24,194 nucleotides of DNA, taken from NCBI GenBank assembly GCA_964582985.1, contig CAZOUM010000044.1, positions 1 through 24,194 on the forward strand, read 5' to 3'. The position numbers and the translations under genes are program-made. Source of the DNA: CAZQYB01 sp964582985 (GTDB lineage: Bacteria > Planctomycetota > Phycisphaerae > Sedimentisphaerales > Anaerobacaceae). Below are positions 6,813-13,816 of the stretch, piece after piece (the first letter of the stretch is position 1; each line of letters begins with the position of its first letter). The notes beneath the pieces were generated by a model. It had not been told where the DNA came from. It did not search any database and saw nothing but the letters and a program-made list of their open reading frames with translations.

Positions 6813-8604
6813 TAAATACCTCCTCACGGCATCCGCACCACCGGTGCCACATTTTTCGATAGGCCGCTTCCACACTGCGAGCAAACCCTTTTGCGTCGCA
6901 CAGCACACTGGCAGCCATCCGCTCCCTCATCGAAGCACGCATCTTTGCCAGGGTCTCCTGGTTCTCAGCAAGCCGGATAGCTTTGGCGACGTACTCTTCG
7001 GGAGTAGAGGTTGCAAAAGATTCCAGCCCTACATGGCTCAGTATGCTTAGTCCGACTCGGGACGCATGACATTTTCCCACCAGAGAAACGGTAGGCACGC
7101 CCATCCACAGCGCTTCACAGGTCGTTGTCGTACCATGATAAGGATACGTATCCAGTGCAATATCCACTTCCCCGTACGCTTGCAAGTGCTCAACGGGAGG
7201 TTTCCAGCCATAGATGCCCACCCTCTCCTGAGCGGTTCCCAGTCGCTCAAAATCCCGGAGGTAATGGTCCTTGAGCGCCTGGTCGTCACCTCCTTGGAAC
7301 TTCAACAGAAAACGAAAATTACCATTAGCCTTCAGGATTTTCGCCCAAAGTTCCATGATGAGCGGACTAACTTTGCAGTTATTGTTAAACGACCCAAAGG
7401 TAACGTGACCTTTTCGAATGGCGGGCGGCGGCGACACAGGAGGGGCAAAATCGGGCGGCCTATAACAAAGAAACCCCCCCGGCAAAAAAATTAATTCTTC
7501 GGTGTAGAATTCTTGTGATTCCGGCGCCTCTGCCAGGATGTCCGTAAAACGATAATCGATAGCCTGCATTCCGGTTGTATTGGGATATCCTAAGTAGGTA
7601 ACCTGGATGGGAGCTGGCTTGTATGTCAGCACAGTCAGACGATTATTGTTCGTGTGCCCTGCAAGGTCCACCAGGATATCTATTCTGTCCTGTTCAATCA
7701 TATGGGCGGTCGTTTCACTACCCACACCACAGATATCTCGGTAGCAATCAAACTTCTGTTTAAGGCGTTCGGTGGTTTGGTCCGGCAATTTGACACTGCC
7801 ATATCCATAAACTTCCACCGCTTCATTATCGTGTCCATCAAGAAGTGATTCGAAAAAATATGCTGCCGAACTATTGCGAAAATCGGGCGAGATGTAACCA
7901 ATCCGAAGCCTGCGCTCAGGTTCGGGAACATTGTTGTGAGATACCTTGGCCAAACTTGTGCGAGCGTGAATCCGGCCCCACTGCTTATGCTCATTAAGAA
8001 GCTCTTGAGGGTCGACGTTTGGCAGATAATTCAGGTAAAGCAAAAAATTGGATCGTAATGTGGCGAGCTTAGGTGTCTTCTCAACCGCTTTTCGTAATAG
8101 GTTGACCCCTTCCTGTGTTTCACCCATACGTACCAAAGCCATCCCAAGGTTGCTCCAGGCACCTGCAAAATCAGGGACCAGCTCTGTAGTTTTCCTTAGA
8201 TTTATTATCGCTTCTGACAGACGACCGGTATACTCGCAGATGCCTCCTAACATGTTGTACACTAAAGCAGGATTGTATATTAAGGCCTGCGGACCTATCT
8301 TTAGAATATTCCTGCATACTTCTTCCGCCATTTTGTATCGCCCGTTTAGACAGAGTACCTCTGCAAGTACGAACATAACGTTCGTTCTTAAAGGGTTTTC
8401 CCCCGTCACTTCTTCGGTGACCTTGGCGGCATTTTCTTTGAAAAGACGATTTGCCTCTCTAACTTGACCGGCTTCAATAGCAGCATGGGCTCTGACAACG
8501 AACTGGGGCAGGTTGTTTTTGGGGTTAGACCGCTTAAGAGTAGTAAACTCTTTCTTCTTTCCTTTACGGCGGCGAGCGCGTCGCAATATTCTCTTCTGAA
8601 TCAT
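6808..8604 (-). CDS. TPR-containing glycosyltransferase family 41 (SPINDLY/OGT-like)
   Basis: The 598-residue protein starts with a very basic segment (RRARRRKGKKK). Tetratricopeptide repeats follow (about 35-190; for example LVYNMLGGICEYTGRLSEAI and GAWSNLGMALVRMGETQEGV). The C-terminal GT41 catalytic region (about 230-590) carries LRIGYISPDFR, LVDLAGHT (311-318), PAPIQVTYLGYPNTTG, FGSFNNNCK with the UDP-binding lysine (Lys411), HGTTTTCEALWMGVP and HASRVG. The family moves a sugar from a nucleotide sugar onto Ser/Thr of proteins; the substrate here is unknown. The histidine usually found in DFRxHS is Ser245 here. The last six residues (REEVFR) are encoded inside the detached xseA tail in another frame, so the C-terminus was probably shaped by the insertion. 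There is no signal peptide. Confidence 0.9.
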   Translation of the reverse strand: MIQKRILRRARRRKGKKKEFTTLKRSNPKNNLPQFVVRAHAAIEAGQVREANRLFKENAAKVTEEVTGENPLRTNVMFVLAEVLCLNGRYKMAEEVCRNILKIGPQALIYNPALVYNMLGGICEYTGRLSEAIINLRKTTELVPDFAGAWSNLGMALVRMGETQEGVNLLRKAVEKTPKLATLRSNFLLYLNYLPNVDPQELLNEHKQWGRIHARTSLAKVSHNNVPEPERRLRIGYISPDFRNSSAAYFFESLLDGHDNEAVEVYGYGSVKLPDQTTERLKQKFDCYRDICGVGSETTAHMIEQDRIDILVDLAGHTNNNRLTVLTYKPAPIQVTYLGYPNTTGMQAIDYRFTDILAEAPESQEFYTEELIFLPGGFLCYRPPDFAPPVSPPPAIRKGHVTFGSFNNNCKVSPLIMELWAKILKANGNFRFLLKFQGGDDQALKDHYLRDFERLGTAQERVGIYGWKPPVEHLQAYGEVDIALDTYPYHGTTTTCEALWMGVPTVSLVGKCHASRVGLSILSHVGLESFATSTPEEYVAKAIRLAENQETLAKMRASMRERMAASVLCDAKGFARSVEAAYRKMWHRWCGCREEVFR

Positions 8605-8777
8605 CTGGACCTTTTCTGACGAAGCGACAACAGCTTCTGAATTCCAACGATTTTTTTACCACACAGGTTGCTGACTTCACACCAGTTGTCATCCCGGCGG
8701 AAGTCGGAATTCATTTTCTTTTACTTTTGTTTAATCCGTGTTAATCTGTGGAATCCTTGCTTAGTTCTTTTTCCTTC
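8605..8777. other. Non-coding spacer with two widespread intergenic repeat fragments
   Basis: This spacer lies between xseA and the glycosyltransferase. It contains GTCATCCCGGCGGAAGTCGG (8688-8707), which looks like a decayed copy of the GTCATTCCTGCG-type repeat seen at 23713. It also contains AATCCGTGTTAATCTGTGG (8733-8751), related to AATCTGTG...TTCATCTGTGG at 6692-6719 beside xseB. The latter pair flanks the glycosyltransferase cassette in the same orientation and extends the similarity between the two xseA tails beyond their stop codons. No gene is seen here. Confidence 0.55.
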
Positions 8778-10130
8778 TTACTTTTTTACCACCTTACTTT
8801 CAATCAATTTCTCGTCCGTAAGCTCGGTAATCAACAAATCTCCAATTCGGACATCATCGGGCTTCCTCACTAAAAGACCGGTTTTTTTGCTGCTGGTAAT
8901 ACTGTATCCCCGCTGCAAAACCGATTTCGGATTCAGTCCCGCCAGCCGATTCTCCTGCGCCGTAAGCTCCATTCGGCGGCGATTGACCACTGTTTCTACC
9001 GCTACCTTTGCCCTGTTCAACAAATTATTCAAATCAACCGTTTTCCTGCCTAATAGCCGATGCGGCTCGATTTTGACAATTTGCTCATAGCTTGCCTGCA
9101 GCCTGGCTCGTGCTTCGAACAAGAGCTCTCTTATCAAATCCGCTAACCTTATACCGAGCTCATCCAATTGCTGTTCAGCGTTGCGAACCGGCAATAGCGG
9201 ATTTCTAAATACAGCACTGGCTAAAATAATCTGCAAATTTCCCTCACACACTTCCAGAATCGCCCTTGCTTTTGAACCCAAGCTTTTTTCAATGTAAGCT
9301 AACTGCCCCAGAACTTCCTGCATATCCGGCACCGCCGTCACACCCGCTTTCGTCGGCGTCGATGCCCGCGCGTCCGCGACCAAATCTGCTATTGTTGTAT
9401 CAACCTCGTGACCCACCGCGCTAATGACGGGTATTTTCGAATCGAAAATCGCCCGCGCCAAAACTTCTTCATTGAAAGCCCACAAATCTTCTAACGACCC
9501 GCCGCCCCGACCGACAATCAGTACATCAAGCCTTAGCTCCTCGTTGCGTTTGTTTACCTCTCTTATCGCATCTGCAATTTCCTCCGCTGCCCCCTCACCC
9601 TGCACCGGCACAGGATATAGAAACAGCCTCGCGCAGGGCCAGCGGTTGAAAATGCTGTCTTTTATATCGTGCACCGCCGCTCCCGATTCGCTGGTCAATA
9701 TCCCTATTTGCATCGGATACTTCGGCAGCGGCTTTTTGTATTTGTCCTCAAACAGACCTTCCGCTCTAAGCCGTTTATACATCTGCTCAAATGCCAACTG
9801 TAAAGCGCCGACGCCTTCCGGCTCTAACTTGTTGACATAGAGTTGATACTTCCCCCCAACGGTATAAACATCGATATGACCCGTCGCCAGAACCGCCATC
9901 CCATCCTCAGGCGAAAACTTAACACTCTTGAACTTGCTCGCCCACATAACGCACGGCAGGATTGCGTTTTCATCTTTGAGCGAAAAATAACAGTGCCCGC
10001 TCGTATGGTGTTTCCAGTCACTTATTTCGCCTCGAACTATCAGCCGCGGCGGCAAACTCTCTTCGAGCACTACTTTGATTAGCGTATTGACCTGGCTGAC
10101 CGTATATACTTTGGTTCTGTTTTTTTGCAT
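8778..10130 (-). CDS. xseA: Exodeoxyribonuclease VII large subunit
   Basis: XseA is the catalytic subunit of the single-strand-specific exonuclease VII used in DNA repair and recombination. The 450-residue product has the N-terminal OB-fold (about 8-105; LIVRGEISDWKHHTSGHCYFSLKD). The conserved core follows: IGILTSESGAAVHDI, VGRGGGSLEDLWAFNEE, ISAVGHEVDTTIADLVADARASTPT. A long coiled-coil region then ends in the RGYSI segment. The length fits the family (about 400-460). The frame is open to a TTG at 10154, but the ATG at 10130 gives the standard start (VYTVSQVNTLIK shortly after). A promoter ends 10 nt before this ATG with no visible ribosome site. Confidence 0.95.
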   Translation of the reverse strand: MQKNRTKVYTVSQVNTLIKVVLEESLPPRLIVRGEISDWKHHTSGHCYFSLKDENAILPCVMWASKFKSVKFSPEDGMAVLATGHIDVYTVGGKYQLYVNKLEPEGVGALQLAFEQMYKRLRAEGLFEDKYKKPLPKYPMQIGILTSESGAAVHDIKDSIFNRWPCARLFLYPVPVQGEGAAEEIADAIREVNKRNEELRLDVLIVGRGGGSLEDLWAFNEEVLARAIFDSKIPVISAVGHEVDTTIADLVADARASTPTKAGVTAVPDMQEVLGQLAYIEKSLGSKARAILEVCEGNLQIILASAVFRNPLLPVRNAEQQLDELGIRLADLIRELLFEARARLQASYEQIVKIEPHRLLGRKTVDLNNLLNRAKVAVETVVNRRRMELTAQENRLAGLNPKSVLQRGYSITSSKKTGLLVRKPDDVRIGDLLITELTDEKLIESKVVKK

Positions 10131-10140
10131 CTCTGCGGCA

Positions 10141-10168
10141 ATTATAAGCCCCAAGCCCCAATTATCAA
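10141..10168 (-). promoter_or_regulatory. Probable xseA promoter placing the start codon next to the transcript end
   Basis: On the minus strand TTGATA (10168-10163) and TATAAT (10146-10141) are 16 bp apart. The ATG of xseA follows the -10 box by 10 nt with no Shine-Dalgarno sequence, so the predicted 5' leader is about 4 nt. A second TTGACA (10174-10169) overlaps but is 22 bp from the -10, too far. The upstream neighbour ends in a hairpin at 10184-10214, which fits an independent transcript starting here. Confidence 0.55.
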
Positions 10169-10183
10169 TGTCAATACAACAAG

Positions 10184-10214
10184 AAGGGCTGCAAGCTTAA
10201 TGCCCACAGCCCTT
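10184..10214 (-). terminator. Hairpin after the dockerin-like secreted protein
   Basis: AAGGGCTG (10184-10191) and CAGCCCTT (10207-10214) form a perfect 8-bp stem with a 15-nt loop. It starts 34 bp past the stop of the gene at 10249-11982. On the minus strand it is followed by CTTGTTGT, a poor T tract, so termination may be inefficient or factor-assisted. Confidence 0.5.
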
Positions 10215-10248
10215 TGACATCATACGAGTTAACAGGCACTTGGGTAAA

Positions 10249-11982
10249 CTACGGGATGTTTCTCAGCCACTGGTTCGCCATAAAAGCGAAATCCTTGAAG
10301 TTAACTATGCCGTCCCTGTTCAAGTCTGCACTTGGCTCCCTCGGCTTGCAGCAGATTTTAAGCGTCCCATCGTCGCAGTCTACCGTCATAGTTCTGTCAC
10401 AGACCATCCCGGGCGGGCAATCGCCGATACAACTGGGCACCGGGCCGCCGGCTACCATCCGCAGCGGCGTGGCGGCGGTGGTTATACCGGAGCAATCTTT
10501 CAGCACGCTGCTGGGACAGCCTTCGAACTCAATCTGGTATGTGATGTCAAAAAAGCTGTCCACCGCGAAATCGCCTGTTGGCAATTGCGTCAGCGTAGTG
10601 TGGCCCGGACTCGCCAAACCGTAGTCAGTACCCCATGTGACGATAAACTCACAGAAATCAGGGTCGCCAAACAGTTCACCATCAAGACGGAAGAAAACGC
10701 TGTTAAAATCCTGTACCGGCTCGCCGGGTTTGCGAGGCCCTGTGTGGACCTCACCATGGACAGGAACAGCCAAATGGCGATTGAAACCCGCCAGGTCTCC
10801 GGTCCCGTTAACGTCCAGGTCCAGCGTCGCTGTGAAGCAATGACCATCGCCTCCGAGACTTCCGCCGGCCATCTCGCACTGGCCCCCGCCCAGGGACATC
10901 GAGCAGTTCGTGCAGGAGTCGCCGCAACAAACAAAGTTCATTAACGTACCGTCCATCTCTATCGTAGTCCCGATTGGCAGACCATCGATGATTTTGAAAA
11001 CATCGTTGGGGCTGTTGTACTCGCAGCCTATCGGCGGCAGATTGGGCGTGCCCGTACCGTTATCGGGCAACATACAAGGCTGGCCGGATGCACTGGGTAT
11101 ATACACACGGCAGTCGTTAGGCTCGCCGCAATTGCAGTCGAGGATGGTGACCTCACCCGTGGCCATATCAAAGTTCACGCACACCGGGTGACATTCCTCG
11201 TCCGTATCCAAACATGCCGCCGGGTCACAAGCTGTGCCGTCCGGCGTTGGTTTACACTCCGCGAAACCGGTTTCCATACGCAGTGTTTCTGTCGTTGTTC
11301 CCGACAAGTCGCTTAAAGCATTACTGTCTGGACAACCCTCAAACTCAATCTCGTATGTAATGTCAAAAAAGCTGTCCACCGCAAAATCTCCGCTGGGCAA
11401 TTGCGTTAATGTTGTATGGCCCGGACTCGGCAGATTATAATCCGTCCCCCACCTAATACGAAACGTACAAAAATCGGGGTCGCCAAAGAGCTCGCCAAAA
11501 AGACGGAAGAAAACGCTGTTAAAGTCCTGTACGGGTTCGCCTGCGTTTCGCGGCCCGGTATGGACTTCGCCAAAAACCGGAACCGCGAGATGGCGGTTGA
11601 AGCCGGTCAGGTCACCGGTGCCGCTGACAGTCAAATCCAGCGTTGCCGTGAAGCAGTGGCCGTGACCACCGAGGCTGCCCCCGGTTGTCTCGCACTGGGC
11701 TGCGCCGAGGGACAGCGAGCATAACGAGCACTTGGAAGGACCGTCGCAGCAAACAAAGTCCATCAGGATGCCATCCAATTCTATCGTCGTTCCGGACGGC
11801 AGACCATCGATTATCTTGAAAGGCTCACCGGGGCACGTATAATTGCAGTCCGGCGGCAGCGTGATAGTGCCAGAGCTGTTGTCAGCCTCCACACAGCTTT
11901 CGCTGGCCGCCGAATTTGTCAGGCCGACCAGCCAGACTGCCAGCACACACACAATCACGAATTTTAGACTTAATCTCCTCAT
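10249..11982 (-). CDS. Secreted Cys-rich protein with two tandem domains and a dockerin-like C-terminus
   Basis: The 577-residue protein starts with a signal peptide (MRRLSLKFVIVCVLAVWLVG, cleavage probably after AASES or nearby). Two long repeats of one domain follow: residues about 41-236 and 313-509. They share FKIIDGLPxGTTIExDG, DFVCC/NFVCC, GGSLGG.GHCFTATLDL, GFNRHLAVPV.GEVHTGPR, GEPVQDFNSVFFRL and PGHTTLTQLP.GDFAVDSFFDITY. A linker with many cysteines separates them. The end (DLNRDGIVNFKDFAFMANQWL, split as residues 553-573) is a calcium-binding, dockerin-like half motif typical of planctomycete secreted proteins. The duplicated domain is not one I recognise; a structural or binding role outside the cell is an inference. 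An ideal AAGGAGG site lies 7 nt before the ATG. Confidence 0.85.
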   Translation of the reverse strand: MRRLSLKFVIVCVLAVWLVGLTNSAASESCVEADNSSGTITLPPDCNYTCPGEPFKIIDGLPSGTTIELDGILMDFVCCDGPSKCSLCSLSLGAAQCETTGGSLGGHGHCFTATLDLTVSGTGDLTGFNRHLAVPVFGEVHTGPRNAGEPVQDFNSVFFRLFGELFGDPDFCTFRIRWGTDYNLPSPGHTTLTQLPSGDFAVDSFFDITYEIEFEGCPDSNALSDLSGTTTETLRMETGFAECKPTPDGTACDPAACLDTDEECHPVCVNFDMATGEVTILDCNCGEPNDCRVYIPSASGQPCMLPDNGTGTPNLPPIGCEYNSPNDVFKIIDGLPIGTTIEMDGTLMNFVCCGDSCTNCSMSLGGGQCEMAGGSLGGDGHCFTATLDLDVNGTGDLAGFNRHLAVPVHGEVHTGPRKPGEPVQDFNSVFFRLDGELFGDPDFCEFIVTWGTDYGLASPGHTTLTQLPTGDFAVDSFFDITYQIEFEGCPSSVLKDCSGITTAATPLRMVAGGPVPSCIGDCPPGMVCDRTMTVDCDDGTLKICCKPREPSADLNRDGIVNFKDFAFMANQWLRNIP

Positions 11983-12115
11983 ATTAAATCCTCCTTAAAA
12001 ATGTGTTTTGTTTAAATGCCTCATTGACTTGTAAATCGGCAAATCAGAGGCTGGAGTCAACATCCGAAGTATCTAACCTGTGCCTCTTCGCGAAAATCAT
12101 AAATATATTAAATAT

Positions 12116-12143
12116 ATAATACCAAAGTCTATCGCGTTGTCAA
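12116..12143 (-). promoter_or_regulatory. Probable promoter of the secreted dockerin-like protein
   Basis: On the minus strand TTGACA (12143-12138) and TATTAT (12121-12116) are 16 bp apart, in AT-rich DNA. It would give a 5' untranslated leader of roughly 125 nt before the AAGGAGG and ATG at 11982. No strong structure was noticed in that leader. Confidence 0.55.
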
Positions 12144-12366
12144 GTTAAAAGCGGAAACAATTATAGGACGCCGCCTTAGATAAAGCACATCTTGCTTACG
12201 ATAGACACGAAAAAAACAAATCGCGCAGTCATCAATTCTGGCTCACTGACGTTCCATAGCCAAACGCATCCGGCGTTTCTATACAGCGATGCCGGACATT
12301 ATCGGTATTACGCTCGGCTCCAGCTCGATTCCGTCAGGTCCGGGTTTGAGTGCTGCAGGATTTTTC
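12144..12366. other. Divergent intergenic region, no gene seen
   Basis: This stretch lies between the promoters of the divergent genes at 11982 and 12591. It contains one small perfect hairpin, AAACGC-atccg-GCGTTT (12262-12278), of unknown role. The open frames crossing it (plus 12192-12389 and minus 12279-12575) have no start signal or protein-like character and overlap the inverted repeats further right. Confidence 0.5.
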
Positions 12367-12395
12367 TTGATTTTCGGGCTCAAATCTGATATATT
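12367..12395 (+). promoter_or_regulatory. Probable promoter of the C39-like membrane protein
   Basis: TTGATT (12367-12372) and TATATT (12390-12395) are separated by 17 bp. The expected start near 12402 would leave a leader of about 188 nt, opening directly into the first hairpin at 12408. The match is moderate; the placement relative to the hairpins is what supports it. Confidence 0.45.
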
Positions 12396-12401
12396 ACAAG
12401 A

Positions 12402-12590
12402 GTGAAAAGATGTGGAAAGAGGGGGGTCTCCGCTTCCACATCTATTGGCGTTTCCTATATGCGACTGAAGTTTCAGTCTAACGCTATTGTTGCCATGGCC
12501 AAAAGCTTCAGCAGATTGACAAAAGGCTGCAAGAAAATGAGAGGCTGTATGGGCTCGGCTTTCGGATACAGCCAAATGTAAGGAAAAAAC
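12402..12590 (+). promoter_or_regulatory. Hairpin-rich 5' leader, candidate structured regulatory RNA
   Basis: Three perfect inverted repeats lie in a row. AGATGTGGAA (12408-12417) pairs with TTCCACATCT (12434-12443) around a G-rich loop. GACTGAA (12463-12469) pairs with TTCAGTC (12472-12478). GGCTGTAT (12543-12550) pairs with ATACAGCC (12566-12573), ending 5 nt before the AAGGA ribosome site of the gene at 12591. The third hairpin is well placed to affect ribosome access. I recognise no known riboswitch class. None of the hairpins is followed by a T tract, so control of translation or of RNA stability is more likely than attenuation. This is inference from structure only. Confidence 0.4.
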
Positions 12591-13415
12591 ATGGACCCTT
12601 GGCTTGAAACTATAGCGGTTGTTCTCGTGGCCCTGTTGGGCATCGTACTTGGCAGGGCGTTTTCACGTCTTCGCAGGCCCTGTTGGATACTGGGTTATTT
12701 TGTACCGCTCGTGCTCATGGTGACCCTCGTGGTCCCCAGATTTGCCAATTCACTCGCCTTTGTGCCGCCCTTCTACTGGCTTATGGGACGGATAAAATTC
12801 GTCATCTTATGCCTGGCGGTTACAATGGGCTTGACAACACCCCTCTCGCGCCTGCCTCGAAAATGCGAAAAGCTTATGATTTGCGTCCTGATGGCTGTCG
12901 TTGTAACGTGGTTTTCCGTCCTGCCTTTTCTTGTCCCCGCTTTAGTTAGGGGCCGCCTTCTAAATCTTAAGACAAGGCTTGATTCTGAGGGAATTTGCTT
13001 TCAAACTACCGATTACACCTGCGGCCCGGCTGCGGCGGTGACGGCCCTTGGAAAGCTGGGCCTACCCGCAAACGAGGGAGAAATAGCTGTACTTTCTCAC
13101 TCAAGTCCTATCACAGGCACTCTCCCACGTTGTCTTTATGCCGCCCTTCAGAATCACTACAGCGGCGACGGTCTAAAATGCCGCTACCGTCGCTTCAATT
13201 CCCTCGCTGAACTCGCAGATGCAGGCATCACATTAGCTGTGGTAAGGAACACATTTCTCACCGACCATTGCGTCGTAGTCCTCGATGTCTCAGACTATAC
13301 GGTCACCGTTGGTGACCCCGTCGCTGGCAAAGTATCGTTACCTCGCAAGCACTTCGAAAAGATCTGGCGATTCTCCGGCATCGTCCTCAAACGCGAGTCG
13401 GCGCAGAGCATCTAA
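12591..13415 (+). CDS. Membrane-anchored C39-like cysteine peptidase
   Basis: The 274-residue protein has about four hydrophobic segments in its first half (roughly 6-24, 33-50, 66-84, 96-118). A soluble C39-type papain-like domain follows. QTTDYTCGPAAAVTALGKLG carries the likely nucleophile Cys144, with Gln138 as oxyanion residue. DHCVVVLD carries His226, and VGDPVAG carries Asp242, so the full triad is present. C39 domains cut double-glycine leader peptides in bacteriocin exporters, where they are fused to ABC transporters. Here there is no transporter and no obvious leader peptide nearby, so the substrate is unknown. The ATG has AAGGA 6 nt upstream. It is flanked by minus-strand genes and appears to be transcribed alone. 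Confidence 0.8.
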   Translation: MDPWLETIAVVLVALLGIVLGRAFSRLRRPCWILGYFVPLVLMVTLVVPRFANSLAFVPPFYWLMGRIKFVILCLAVTMGLTTPLSRLPRKCEKLMICVLMAVVVTWFSVLPFLVPALVRGRLLNLKTRLDSEGICFQTTDYTCGPAAAVTALGKLGLPANEGEIAVLSHSSPITGTLPRCLYAALQNHYSGDGLKCRYRRFNSLAELADAGITLAVVRNTFLTDHCVVVLDVSDYTVTVGDPVAGKVSLPRKHFEKIWRFSGIVLKRESAQSI

Positions 13416-13679
13416 TACCGGTTTATAAGGGTTAGACCCCCAAAAGCCTCTGACAACCGCTAATGTGTTTTCACTTCTTGACACACTAAATCGCTTCGAA
13501 AAGCTGCTTTTCAAAAAAAGGAATCGCGAGTGTCCCCTGATTCGCGCTCTTTTTTCACAAGGTGTGCCATAACGCTGTCACACCGCAACAGAATATATGG
13601 CGAAACCGTATGCGTTGAAGGTATGCTTGACGCCGTGAAAAAGGCTGCTTCAAGGCCACAAACATCCGCACCCACGCAG
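13416..13679. other. Intergenic stretch between convergent genes, no gene seen
   Basis: This lies between the stop of the C39-like gene and the terminator of the YhaM-like gene. Small inverted repeats are visible: GAAAAGC-t-GCTTTTC (around 13498-13512) and GGTGTG...CACACC (around 13561-13584). A weak CGCGA...TCGCG stem before CTCTTTTTT (about 13525-13555) could end the plus-strand transcript. The open frame at 13530-13724 runs through the terminator hairpin and is not credible. Confidence 0.4.
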
Positions 13680-13719
13680 AAAAACCAGCCGGGCTGTTTT
13701 AGGGGGGAAGCCCGGCTGG
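13680..13719 (-). terminator. Intrinsic terminator of the YhaM-like gene
   Basis: CCAGCCGGGCT (13685-13695) and AGCCCGGCTGG (13709-13719) form a perfect 11-bp GC-rich stem with a 13-nt loop. On the minus strand it is followed by TTTTT (13684-13680). It lies about 100 bp past the stop of the gene at 13817-14785. On the plus strand there is no T tract, so it acts on the leftward transcript. Confidence 0.75.
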
Positions 13720-13816
13720 CCTAATTTTCAACTCCCCACTGTACTCCGCAAGTTACTTACTCACTCCAAATTGCATATTGTGTGCATCTTACACAATACT
13801 CAATACGCATAACGCA

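Noticed and set aside
9489..9496. TTCTAACG inside xseA, resembling the end of the trpE palindromic element
   Set aside because: Only 8 bases match, no partner arm is present, and the bases encode the conserved GRGGGSLEDLW segment of XseA.
10163..10174. TTGACA at 10174-10169 as the -35 box of xseA
   Set aside because: It is 22 bp from the TATAAT; the adjacent TTGATA gives an acceptable 16-bp spacing.
12279..12575. Minus-strand 98-codon open frame upstream of the C39-like gene
   Set aside because: It has no start signal, crosses all three inverted repeats of the leader, and is low in protein-like character.
13530..13724. Plus-strand 64-codon open frame
   Set aside because: It runs through the 11-bp terminator hairpin of the opposite gene and has no ribosome site.
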